DNA from: an uncultured Pseudacidovorax sp.
GTDB lineage: Bacteria > Pseudomonadota > Gammaproteobacteria > Burkholderiales > Burkholderiaceae_C
Direction of reading: 5' to 3'
Assembly (NCBI RefSeq): GCF_913773995.1
Contig: NZ_CAJYES010000134.1
Location: 1-64,000, forward strand
DNA: 64,000 bases
Positions 54,705-62,854 of this stretch are shown here, in pieces. How positions within the stretch are numbered: the first letter of the stretch is position 1; each line of letters begins with the position of its first letter. Below the pieces are notes generated by a model. The model worked only from the letters and a program-made list of their open reading frames with translations. It made no database searches and was not told the origin of the DNA. Made by a program: the position numbers and the translations under genes.

Positions 54705-56591
54705 TTACTTGGCCTTGGCCAGGGCCGTCTCGTCGGCCTGGCCCGGACGCCAGACGGTGCCGATGGACACGGTCTTGAGCTTCTTCTTGCGGCCGTACCA
54801 GAGGTTGACCAGGCCGCGCGAGAAGAACACGGCCGAGAACATCGAAGTGACGATGCCGATGCAGTGCACCACCGCGAAGCCGCGCACGGGGCCCGAGCCG
54901 AAGGCCAGCAGGGCCAGGCCCGCGATCAGCGTGGTCACGTTGGAGTCGAGGATGGTGCCCCACGCCCGGTCATAGCCGGCGTGGATGGCGGCCTGCGGCG
55001 AAGCGCCGTTACGCAGCTCCTCCCGCACGCGCTCGTTGATCAGCACGTTGGAGTCGATCGCCACACCGATGGCCAGCGCCATGGCGGCGATGCCCGGCAG
55101 CGTGAGCGTGGCCTGCAGCATCGACAGGATGGCCACCAGCAGCAGCAGGTTCACGCCCAGCGCGATGGACGAGAACACGCCGAACAGCGCGTAGTACACG
55201 CACATGAACACCATGATCGCCAGGAAGCCGTAGGCCACGCTCTTGAAGCCCATGGCGATGTTGTCGGCGCCCAGGCTCGGGCCGATGGTGCGCTCCTCGA
55301 TGATCTCCATCGGCGCGGCCAGCGAGCCGGCGCGCAGCAGCAGGGCCAAATCGTTGGCCTCGACCACGTTCATCGAGCCGGAGATCTGGAAGCGCGTGCC
55401 CAGCTCGCCGTTGATCGACGGCGCCGTCAGCACCTCGCCCTTGCCCTTCTCGAACAGCAGGATGGCCAGGCGCTTGCGGTAGTTGTCGCGGCTGACGTCG
55501 CGCATGATGCGGCCGCCCTTGGCGTCGACGGTGAGGTCGACCTTGGGCTGCTGCGTCTGCGAGTCGAAGCCGGGCTGCGCGTCGGTGAGGTTCTCGCCGG
55601 TGATGACCACCTGCTTCTTGACGATCACCGGACGGCCTTCGCGGTCCATGAAGCGCTCGGAGCCGAAGGGCACCGGGCCGGTGCCCAGCTCGGCGGCGCG
55701 GCCTTCGGCGCTTTCGTCCACCAGACGCAGTTCCAGCGTGGCGGTGCGGCCCAGGATGTCCTTGGCCTTGGCCGTGTCCTGCACGCCGGGCAGCTGCACG
55801 ATGATGCGGTCCAGGCCCTGCTGCTGGATCACCGGCTCGGCCACGCCCAGCTCGTTGATCCGGTTGTGCAGCGTGGTGATGTTCTGCTTGAGCGCGTTGT
55901 CCTGCAGGCGGCGGGCCGCCTCGGGCTTGATGGTCACGGCCAGCTTGTAGTCGCTGCCGTCCTGGCTGGCGGTGGCCGCGAGGTCGGTGAACTGGTCCTG
56001 GATGATGTTCTGCGTGGCCTCCTGGGCGGCCGCGTCGCGCAGGCGGACCTCGATGGCCTGGCCGTTGCGCGTGACGGCGGCGCCGCGGATGTTCTTGTCG
56101 CGCAGCGCGGTGCGCAGGTCGCTGGCGAAGGTTTCGGCGCGCTTGTCCAGGGCGCCCTGCATGTCCACCTGCAGCATGAAGTGCACGCCGCCGCGCAGGT
56201 CCAGGCCCAGGTACATCGGGAAGGCATGCAGTGCCGACAGCCAGGTGGGCGAGCGCGACACCAGGTTCAGCGCCACCACGTAGGGCGGGTCGTTGGCATC
56301 GGGCACCAGCGCATGCTGCAGGACGTCGCGGGCCTTCAGTTGCTCGTCGGTGCTGCCGAAGCGGGCGCGGATGGAATTGGCATCCAGCGTCAGCATGTCG
56401 GGCGCGAGGTTGGCGGCCTTGAGCGCCGCCTCCACGCGCTGCTGCGTCGAGGCATCCACCTTGACGGTGGACTTGGCGGGCGAGACCTGCACGGCCGGCG
56501 CTTCGCCGAAGAGATTGGGCAGGGTGTAGATCAGCCCCACCAGCAGCACGATCACCATGATCGCGTACTTCCAGACCGGATAGCGGTTCAT
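54705..56591 (-). CDS. secD: Protein translocase subunit SecD
   Basis: A 628-residue inner-membrane protein. A first helix (KYAIMVIVLLVGLIYTLPN), the long periplasmic P1 domain with YLGLDLRGGVHFMLQVD, and a C-terminal block of five helices with ALAIGVAIDSNVLINERVREEL and AIHAGYDRAWGTILDSNVTTLIAG. The D and R residues of the proton relay are in these last motifs. Second gene of yajC-secD-secF. Confidence 0.97.
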   Translation of the reverse strand: MNRYPVWKYAIMVIVLLVGLIYTLPNLFGEAPAVQVSPAKSTVKVDASTQQRVEAALKAANLAPDMLTLDANSIRARFGSTDEQLKARDVLQHALVPDANDPPYVVALNLVSRSPTWLSALHAFPMYLGLDLRGGVHFMLQVDMQGALDKRAETFASDLRTALRDKNIRGAAVTRNGQAIEVRLRDAAAQEATQNIIQDQFTDLAATASQDGSDYKLAVTIKPEAARRLQDNALKQNITTLHNRINELGVAEPVIQQQGLDRIIVQLPGVQDTAKAKDILGRTATLELRLVDESAEGRAAELGTGPVPFGSERFMDREGRPVIVKKQVVITGENLTDAQPGFDSQTQQPKVDLTVDAKGGRIMRDVSRDNYRKRLAILLFEKGKGEVLTAPSINGELGTRFQISGSMNVVEANDLALLLRAGSLAAPMEIIEERTIGPSLGADNIAMGFKSVAYGFLAIMVFMCVYYALFGVFSSIALGVNLLLLVAILSMLQATLTLPGIAAMALAIGVAIDSNVLINERVREELRNGASPQAAIHAGYDRAWGTILDSNVTTLIAGLALLAFGSGPVRGFAVVHCIGIVTSMFSAVFFSRGLVNLWYGRKKKLKTVSIGTVWRPGQADETALAKAK

Positions 56592-56668
56592 CGCTGGATA
56601 CCTAAGGAATCGAGACGCCGGATGCGCTCAAAAAAGCAAGGCTGCCTCAGGGGCAGCCATTGCGCAGC

Positions 56669-56998
56669 TTACTTGTAGGAGCCTTTGGGCAGGACCTGGA
56701 CCACGGCGCTACGCTGCACCTTGATCTCCACGCCGCTCGAGATTTCGATCGTCAGGAACTGGTCGCCGAGCGCGCTGATGCGGCCGACGATGCCACCGGC
56801 GGTGGCCACGTCGTCGCCCTTGGCCAGGGCGTCCAGCATGGCGCGCGTTTCCTTCTGGCGCTTCATCTGGGGCCGGATCATCACGAAGTACAGCACCACG
56901 AACATCAGCACCAGCGGCAGCATGCTGGTGAGCGAAGACATCATGTCGCCGCCACCGGCGGCAGGTGCGGTCTGGGCGAAAGCGGAGGAAATGAACAA
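56669..56998 (-). CDS. yajC: Preprotein translocase subunit YajC
   Basis: A 109-residue single-pass protein; E. coli YajC has 110. The TTG at 56998 is chosen because GGAG lies 7 bases upstream and gives FISSAFAQTAPAAGGGD before the helix MLPLVLMFVVLYFVMIRPQ. The cytoplasmic part has ETRAMLDALAKGDDVATAGGIVGRI. An ATG later (MSSLTSM) would cut the N-terminal extension. It begins the sec operon. Confidence 0.93.
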   Translation of the reverse strand: MFISSAFAQTAPAAGGGDMMSSLTSMLPLVLMFVVLYFVMIRPQMKRQKETRAMLDALAKGDDVATAGGIVGRISALGDQFLTIEISSGVEIKVQRSAVVQVLPKGSYK

Positions 56999-57131
56999 GG
57001 GAGGTCTCCAGGAGAGCGGATGGGGTCTGACCGCAGGCGGTGCCCGCGGTTCCGGGGCGGCCGGATCGCTGGAAGCGGGGCCGCCGGTGCGCGAAGAGGC
57101 CCACGAGGGGCGGGCTTCGCACAACCGGCGG

Positions 57132-57167
57132 ATTGTATGCGGGGGGTCTTGACGGGCCGGCGTCAAG
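57132..57167 (-). promoter_or_regulatory. Candidate promoter and dyad upstream of yajC
   Basis: TACAAT on the minus strand (57137-57132) is a good -10. Upstream, CTTGACG (57148-57154) and CGTCAAG (57161-57167) form an inverted repeat with a 6-base spacer. TTGACG on the minus strand is 23 bases from the -10, too far for a standard promoter, so the dyad may be an operator. The remaining gap to 57277 shows nothing else. Confidence 0.35.
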
Positions 57168-57277
57168 CCGGCACGCGGCGCGGGATATTGCACGCCGCGT
57201 CAATGCCGTCGGACAGGGCGCTTCCGCCCTGCGTTCTGGAGATGCGACCTGCGCGGGCGGGCGACCGCGCGCGCCGA

Positions 57278-60200
57278 TCAGGCCGCGGCGCGTGTGACCG
57301 GCTCGCCCGTGCGCCAGCGCGCCACCAGTGCCTGCCAGCGTGTGCGCACGGCCGCGAGGTTGCGCTCCTTCACGTGGCCGTAGCCGCGGATGCCGTCCGG
57401 CAGCGCCGCGATCTCCAGCGCCAGGGCGTGGCGCTCGACGTCCAGGCCCTGCAGCACCTCCTCGATGGCCGCGCGGTACTCGCCGATCAGCGCGCGCTCG
57501 GTGCGGCGCTCCTCGGTGCGGCCGAAGGGGTCGAAGGCCGTGCCGCGCAGGCCCTTGAGCCGCGCCAGCACGCCGAAGGCGCGATGCATCCACGGGCCGA
57601 AGCGTTGCTTGACCAGCTCGCCCTTGGCATTGCGCTTGGCAATGGCCGGCGGCGCCAGGTGGTAGTGCACGGTGTAGTCGCCCTCGAACATCTGGTCGAT
57701 GCGCTCGCGGAAGCCCGTCTGCGTGTGCAGGCGCGCCACCTCGTACTCGTCCTTGTAGGCCATCAGCTTGAAGAGCTGGCGGGCGACCGTCTCGGCCAGC
57801 GCGGTCTTGCCCAGCGGCGCTTCGGCCTCACGCACGCGTTCGACGAAGGCGCGGTAGTCCTCGGCATAGGTGGCGTTCTGGTAGTCGGTGAGGAAGTCCA
57901 CGCGCCGCGCCACCAGCGAGGCCAGCGTCTCGCGCTTCTTGAACTCGATCACCTGGCCCGGGTTCAGGCGCTGGGCCATCTCGGCCGGCCGGTGCGCGGC
58001 CTGGCGGCCCCATTCGAAGGCGGCCTTGTTGGCCTCGATGGCGACGTTGTTGAGCTCGATGGCGCGCATCAGCGACTCGTGCGCCAGCGGGATCCAGCCC
58101 TTCTGCCACGCATAGCCCAGCATCATCGGGTTGACGAAGAGCGTGTCGCCCATCAGCTGGGTGGCGGCCGCATCGGCGTCGAAGGCGCCCACGCCGGCCT
58201 CGCCCACGGCCTTGCCGATCTGCACGGCGCAGGCGTCCTGCGGGTTCTGCCACTGGGCGTTCTTGACGAAGCTGGCGGTGGGCGTGCTGTGGGTGTTCAG
58301 GGCCACGTGCGTGCGGCCCTCGCGCATGCGCGCCAGCGTCTCGCCGTTGACGGTGACGATGGGGTCGCAGGCCAGCACCAGGTCGGCGGCGGCGGTGCCG
58401 ACGCGGGTGGTGCGGATGTCGTCCTGCCGCGCGCCGATCAGCACATGGCTCCAGGTGGCGCCGCCCTTCTGGGCCAGGCCGGCGGCGTCCTGCGTGACGA
58501 TGCCCTTGCCCTCGATGTGCGCGGCGACGCCCAGCAGCTGGCCGATGGTGATCACGCCCGTGCCGCCCACGCCGGCGACGACGATGCCCCACACCTGGTT
58601 GGCCGCCAGCGTCGGCAGTGCGGGCTCGGGCAGGGCACCAAGCTCGGCCGGCGTACCGGCCTTGCCCTTTGCCTTCTTCTTGAGCTGGCCGCCTTCGACG
58701 GTGACGAAGCTCGGGCAGAAGCCCTTCAGGCAGCTCATGTCCTTGTTGCAGGTGCTCTGGTTGATGGTGCGTTTGCGGCCGAACTCGGTCTCCAGCGGCT
58801 CCACCGACAGGCAGTTGCTCTGCACGCTGCAGTCGCCGCAGCCTTCGCAGACCAGGTCGTTGATGACCACGCGCTTGGCCGGATCGACCATCGTGCCGCG
58901 CTTGCGGCGGCGGCGCTTCTCGGTGGCGCAGGTCTGGTCGTAGATGATGGCCGTGGTGCCGGCGATCTCGCGGAACTCGCGCTGCACCGCGTCCAGCTCG
59001 TCGCGGTGGCGCACCTTGACCGGCTCGCCAGCGTAGCTGCCGGGAATGGCCACGCCCTGATACTTGGCCGGCTCGTCCGTGACGATCACGACCTTCGTCG
59101 CGCCTTCGGCATGCAGGCTCTCGGCGATCTGCAACACCGAATGGCCCTCGGGCCGCTCGCCCACCTGCTGGCCGCCGGTCATGGCCACTGCGTCGTTGTA
59201 GAGGATCTTGTAGGTGATGTTGACGCCCGCCGCGATGCTCTGGCGGATGGCCAGCAGCCCGCTGTGGAAGTAGGTGCCGTCGCCCAGGTTGGCGAACAGG
59301 TGCTTCTCGTGCGTGAAGGGCGCCTGGCCCACCCAGGGGACGCCTTCGCCGCCCATCTGCGTGAAGCCGTAGGTGGACCGGTCCATCCAGTTCGCCATGT
59401 AGTGGCAGCCGATGCCGGCCATGGCGCGCGAGCCTTCGGGCACCACGGTGCTGGTGTTGTGCGGGCAGCCCGAGCAGAACCATGGCACGCGGTCCGCGCC
59501 CTGCACGCCGCCGGCATTGAGCACCTGCATCGAGCGCTCCTTGGCCTCCAGCAGCGCCATCTGCGCCTCCACGCGGGCCACCAGGTCGGCGCCGCCCGAG
59601 GCCAGGATGCCGGTCTTCTTCAGCCGCTTGACCAGCGCCCGCGCGATCAGCGCCGGGTTGAGGTCGGCATTGGCGCGCAGCAGCGTGTTCGCCGTCGGAT
59701 TGGGCATGGCCCATTCGCCGCCGGAGAAGTCGCCTTCCAGCTCGTCGAACTTGCCCAGCACGTTGGGCCGCACATCGGGGCGCCAGTTGTAGAGCTCTTC
59801 CTTGAGCTGGTACTCGATGACCTGGCGCTTCTCCTCGACCACCAGGATTTCCTGAAGGCCGGTAGCGAAGTCGCGGGTGAGCTGCGCCTCCAGCGGCCAG
59901 ACCACGCCCACCTTGTGCAGCCGGATGCCCAACTGGCGGCAGGCCGCGTCGTCCAGGCCCAGGTCGGCCAGCGCCTGCCGGGTGTCGTTGTAAGCCTTGC
60001 CGCTGGCCATGATGCCGTAGCGGTCGTGCGGCCCTTCGATGACGTTGTGGTTGAGCCGGTTGGCGCGGATGTAGGCCAGCGCGGCGTACCACTTGTAGTG
60101 CATGAGGCGCGCCTCCTGCTCCAGCGGCGCGTCGGGCCAGCGCATGTGCAGACCGCCGGGCGGCATGTCGAAGTCGGTGGGCAGCACGATCTCGACCCGG

Positions 60201-60886
60201 TCGGGGTCGATCATGGCGGTGGCGCTGGATTCGACGATCTCCTGGATCGTCTTCATGCCCGACCAGATGCCGGCGAAGCGGCTCATGGCGAAGGCATGCA
60301 GGCCCAGGTCCAGGATCTCCTGCACATTGGCCGGGAAGAACACCGGCGTGCCGCAGGCCTTGAAGATGTGGTCGCTCTGGTGCGCCGCCGTGCTGCTCTT
60401 GGAGATGTGGTCGTCGCCAGCGATGGCAATTACGCCGCCCAGCGGCGCGGTGCCGGCCATGTTGGCATGCTTGAACACGTCGGAGCAGCGGTCCACGCCC
60501 GGCCCCTTGCCGTACCAGATGCCGAAGACGCCATCGAACTTCTGCTGGTCCTTGGGCGAGAAGCCCAGCATCTGCGTGCCCCATAGCGCCGTGGCCGCCA
60601 GCTCTTCATTCACGCCGGGCTGGAAGACGATGTTCTGCGCCTTGAGGTATTTGTTGGCCTTCCACAGCGCCTGGTCATAGCCGCCGAGCGGGGAGCCGCG
60701 GTAGCCGCTGATGAAGCCGGCGGTGTTGTAGCCCTGCTGCGCATCGCGCAGGCGCTGCAGCATGGGCAGCTTGACCAGCGCCTGGACGCCGCTCATGAAG
60801 GCGCGTCCGTAGTCCAGGCTGTATTTGTCATCGAGCGTGACCGTCTCGAGGGCCTTGCGGATGTGTTCGGGCAAGGGAGCGTTCAT
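57278..60886 (-). CDS. Indolepyruvate ferredoxin oxidoreductase family protein
   Basis: A 1202-residue fused 2-keto acid oxidoreductase, about the usual length of the single-chain form. The N-terminal TPP/pyrimidine region has FISGYRGSPLGGYDQALW; the middle has WFCSGCPHNTSTVVP, GIGCHYMANWMD and MGGEGVPWVGQAPF, with NLGDGTYFHSG and NDAVAMTGGQQ for TPP binding. The [4Fe-4S] domain is CEGCGDCSVQSNC with CNKDMSCLKGFCPSF, and the gamma-type domain begins GIVVAGVGGTGVITIGQLLG. It oxidatively decarboxylates aryl or branched 2-keto acids to acyl-CoA. Divergent from an Lrp regulator. Confidence 0.95.
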   Translation of the reverse strand: MNAPLPEHIRKALETVTLDDKYSLDYGRAFMSGVQALVKLPMLQRLRDAQQGYNTAGFISGYRGSPLGGYDQALWKANKYLKAQNIVFQPGVNEELAATALWGTQMLGFSPKDQQKFDGVFGIWYGKGPGVDRCSDVFKHANMAGTAPLGGVIAIAGDDHISKSSTAAHQSDHIFKACGTPVFFPANVQEILDLGLHAFAMSRFAGIWSGMKTIQEIVESSATAMIDPDRVEIVLPTDFDMPPGGLHMRWPDAPLEQEARLMHYKWYAALAYIRANRLNHNVIEGPHDRYGIMASGKAYNDTRQALADLGLDDAACRQLGIRLHKVGVVWPLEAQLTRDFATGLQEILVVEEKRQVIEYQLKEELYNWRPDVRPNVLGKFDELEGDFSGGEWAMPNPTANTLLRANADLNPALIARALVKRLKKTGILASGGADLVARVEAQMALLEAKERSMQVLNAGGVQGADRVPWFCSGCPHNTSTVVPEGSRAMAGIGCHYMANWMDRSTYGFTQMGGEGVPWVGQAPFTHEKHLFANLGDGTYFHSGLLAIRQSIAAGVNITYKILYNDAVAMTGGQQVGERPEGHSVLQIAESLHAEGATKVVIVTDEPAKYQGVAIPGSYAGEPVKVRHRDELDAVQREFREIAGTTAIIYDQTCATEKRRRRKRGTMVDPAKRVVINDLVCEGCGDCSVQSNCLSVEPLETEFGRKRTINQSTCNKDMSCLKGFCPSFVTVEGGQLKKKAKGKAGTPAELGALPEPALPTLAANQVWGIVVAGVGGTGVITIGQLLGVAAHIEGKGIVTQDAAGLAQKGGATWSHVLIGARQDDIRTTRVGTAAADLVLACDPIVTVNGETLARMREGRTHVALNTHSTPTASFVKNAQWQNPQDACAVQIGKAVGEAGVGAFDADAAATQLMGDTLFVNPMMLGYAWQKGWIPLAHESLMRAIELNNVAIEANKAAFEWGRQAAHRPAEMAQRLNPGQVIEFKKRETLASLVARRVDFLTDYQNATYAEDYRAFVERVREAEAPLGKTALAETVARQLFKLMAYKDEYEVARLHTQTGFRERIDQMFEGDYTVHYHLAPPAIAKRNAKGELVKQRFGPWMHRAFGVLARLKGLRGTAFDPFGRTEERRTERALIGEYRAAIEEVLQGLDVERHALALEIAALPDGIRGYGHVKERNLAAVRTRWQALVARWRTGEPVTRAAA

Positions 60887-60976
60887 CGTTGTCTCTCTCC
60901 GTCGGCTGGGGCCTTTTGGGCCGTGGCGGGTGGGTCTGGCTCCGGGTGGACGTCCCCCGAGGCATCATGTGCGCAA

Positions 60977-60982
60977 AGTGTA
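60977..60982 (-). promoter_or_regulatory. Candidate -10 (TACACT) of the indolepyruvate oxidoreductase gene
   Basis: TACACT on the minus strand, 90 bases before the ATG, within the 178-base divergent gap shared with the Lrp gene. The gap is the likely binding region for that regulator. No -35 is clear. Confidence 0.35.
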
Positions 60983-61064
60983 TGCCCGGCCCTCGGATAG
61001 GTGTTTGCTTTCCATGCGCTGAAATTGGATGATCGGGAAAGGATCTTGCGCGGAGGCCGCCTCT

Positions 61065-61541
61065 TTGGAAAGCATTGACAAATATGACCTCGCGATCCTG
61101 CGTGAACTGCAGGACGACGCCCGACTGACCAACGCCGAGCTGGCGCAGCGCGTCGGCCTGTCGGCCGCGCCCTGCTGGCGCCGGGTGCGCGCCCTGGAGG
61201 CGCAGGGATACATCAAGGGCTACCACGCCGAACTCGACCGCAGAAAGATCGGCCTGGGCGTGCTGGCCTTCGTGCGGGTGGACACCGACCGCGCCACCAG
61301 CGACGCCACCCGCGTGCTGGAGGAGGCCATCCGCCGCCTACCGGAGGTGGTGGCCTGCCACTACATCAGCGGCAACGGCATGTTCGAGCTGCAGGTGGTG
61401 GCGCAGGACCTGGATGCCTTCTCCCGCTTCGCGCTCAACAGCCTGATGACGCTGCCCAACGTGAAGGACCTGCACACCAGTTTCTCGCTGGGCGAGGTGA
61501 AGGCGAATTCGGCGCTGCCGCTGGGGCACCTGGGCGGCTGA
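61065..61541 (+). CDS. Lrp/AsnC family transcriptional regulator
   Basis: A 158-residue feast/famine regulator. An N-terminal helix-turn-helix (YDLAILRELQDDARLTNAELAQRVGLSAAPCWRRV in pieces), a linker, then the RAM ligand domain with VLAFVRVD, PEVVACHYISGNGMFELQV and VKDLHTSFSLGEVK. The start is TTG at 61065: GGAGG lies 8 bases upstream, and ESIDKYDLAIL is the usual opening; an ATG at 61029 lacks a ribosome site. It probably senses an amino acid and controls the divergent oxidoreductase. Convergent with the next gene by 9 bases. Confidence 0.92.
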   Translation: MESIDKYDLAILRELQDDARLTNAELAQRVGLSAAPCWRRVRALEAQGYIKGYHAELDRRKIGLGVLAFVRVDTDRATSDATRVLEEAIRRLPEVVACHYISGNGMFELQVVAQDLDAFSRFALNSLMTLPNVKDLHTSFSLGEVKANSALPLGHLGG

Positions 61542-61550
61542 AGCGCCCTT

Positions 61551-61850
61551 TCAGCCCGCGCCGACCAGCGTGAAATGCTCCACCACCGGCGGCTGCGCAA
61601 AGAAGGGCCCGACGATGGCGCGCCATTCGGCGAAGGCGGGCGATTCGCGGAAGTCCACCGTGTGGTTCTCCAGCGTCTCCCATTCGATCTGCAGCAGGTA
61701 GCGCTCGGGCGATTCGATGCCTTTCACGACACGCCAGCCGCGGAAGCCCTTCGCCTTGGCGATGACGGTCTGCAGCCCGCGCACGATGGCGGCGTCGAAG
61801 TCGGCCTGGCGGCCGGGCTGGATGCGGATGTCTGCGGTTTCGAGGATCAC
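61551..61850 (-). CDS. Antibiotic biosynthesis monooxygenase (ABM) domain protein
   Basis: A 99-residue ferredoxin-like-fold protein. MILETADIRIQPGRQADFDAAI, then KGFRGWRVVKGIESPERYLLQIEWETLENHTVDF and FAEWRAIVGPFF in pieces, match the ABM family. Members are cofactor-free monooxygenases or heme-binding proteins, usually dimers; many are of unknown substrate. The hydrolase gene lies 98 bases upstream on the same strand. Confidence 0.88.
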   Translation of the reverse strand: MILETADIRIQPGRQADFDAAIVRGLQTVIAKAKGFRGWRVVKGIESPERYLLQIEWETLENHTVDFRESPAFAEWRAIVGPFFAQPPVVEHFTLVGAG

Positions 61851-61948
61851 GGGAAAGTCTCCTGAGGATGGGAAGAAGGGGTGTGGTGCATCGCCAGGCT
61901 CGGCGTGCGCGCGTCACGCAGGGTGCCCGGCGCGCTGCGGCGCGTCAT

Positions 61949-62785
61949 TCAGGCGCGGGCCAGTTCGACCAGCGCCAGCGCCATCGCGCCTTGCGGATCG
62001 GCATAGGTGTCGAGCTCGTCGAAGTGGTGCAAGCCCGCGAGCGGGAGCCGGCGCGTGGGCAGGCCGGCGGCCTCGCGGGCGGCGGCGTAGTCCAGCGACT
62101 GCTGGCGCAGCTCCGGCTGCTCGGCCTCGCCCCAAGCGATGACCATCGGCGGCGAGTTGGCCGGCAGGTGGTGCAGCGGCGAGTGGCGCTGCGCGGTGGC
62201 CACGTCCATACCCAACTTGTCGTTCAGCCGGCCCAGGCGGATCGGCTCCAGCTCGTACAGCCCGCTGATCGCCAGGCTGCCGATCACGCCCGCCTCGTTC
62301 TGCAGGCAGGCCGTCAGGTGGCCGCCTGCCGACCAGCCCGACAGCACGATCGGCCGGCCAGTCTCGCGGCGCAGGAAGGCCAGCGCCTGCCGGCAATCGC
62401 CCACGATGCGGTCCATGCCGGCCTCCGGCCCCAGCGTGTAGCCCACGGCCGCAAAGCCCAGGCTGTGCGCCAGCGGACCTTCGGCGAGGAAGGAGAACTG
62501 CTCCCGCCCGCGCATCTGCCAGTAGCCGCCGTGCAAAAAGACCACCAGCGGAGAGGCATCGGCCGGACCGAACAGGTCGATGCGGCAGCGCGGCGGCTCG
62601 GCATAGGGAACGTCCAGCCGCGTGTCGGGCCGCGCGCGCCAGGGCGCGCTGCGCTCGGGCCAGCGGCCGGTGATGGCCTTGAAGTCCGCTACGACGGCCG
62701 AGCTGTCGTAGGCGGCGTCGAGGGTGGGGCGGTCCATGCCGCGCCAGAGCGCCGGGCCGGAAGGGGCCGAAGCCGTCGTATTCAT
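61949..62785 (-). CDS. Alpha/beta-hydrolase, arylformamidase-like
   Basis: A 278-residue esterase. LVVFLHGGYWQMRGREQF carries the HGGYW motif found in alpha/beta-fold kynurenine formamidases; VLSGWSAGGHLTACL is the nucleophile elbow (Ser), and the late LAGLHHFDELDTY supplies a candidate catalytic His. Its N-terminal MDRPTLDAAYDSS also fits that subgroup. It may hydrolyse N-formylkynurenine or another aryl ester; no other kynurenine genes are in the window. Divergent from the last MFS gene, 69 bases apart. Confidence 0.8.
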   Translation of the reverse strand: MNTTASAPSGPALWRGMDRPTLDAAYDSSAVVADFKAITGRWPERSAPWRARPDTRLDVPYAEPPRCRIDLFGPADASPLVVFLHGGYWQMRGREQFSFLAEGPLAHSLGFAAVGYTLGPEAGMDRIVGDCRQALAFLRRETGRPIVLSGWSAGGHLTACLQNEAGVIGSLAISGLYELEPIRLGRLNDKLGMDVATAQRHSPLHHLPANSPPMVIAWGEAEQPELRQQSLDYAAAREAAGLPTRRLPLAGLHHFDELDTYADPQGAMALALVELARA

Positions 62786-62854
62786 GGGAGCACGCGGTGG
62801 TGAACGAAGCGCGCGAGCTTACGGCCAAGCCTGCTGCTTCACAATCGAGCGGGC

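Noticed and set aside
53550-56678. A 1042-codon open frame on the plus strand
   Set aside because: It lies exactly opposite secF and secD, whose protein motifs are unmistakable, and its His/Gln/Val-rich translation is the usual antisense product of GC-rich codons.
56660-60586. A 1308-codon open frame on the plus strand
   Set aside because: It mirrors yajC and the indolepyruvate oxidoreductase, has no recognisable domain, and reflects GC bias in the third position of the real genes.
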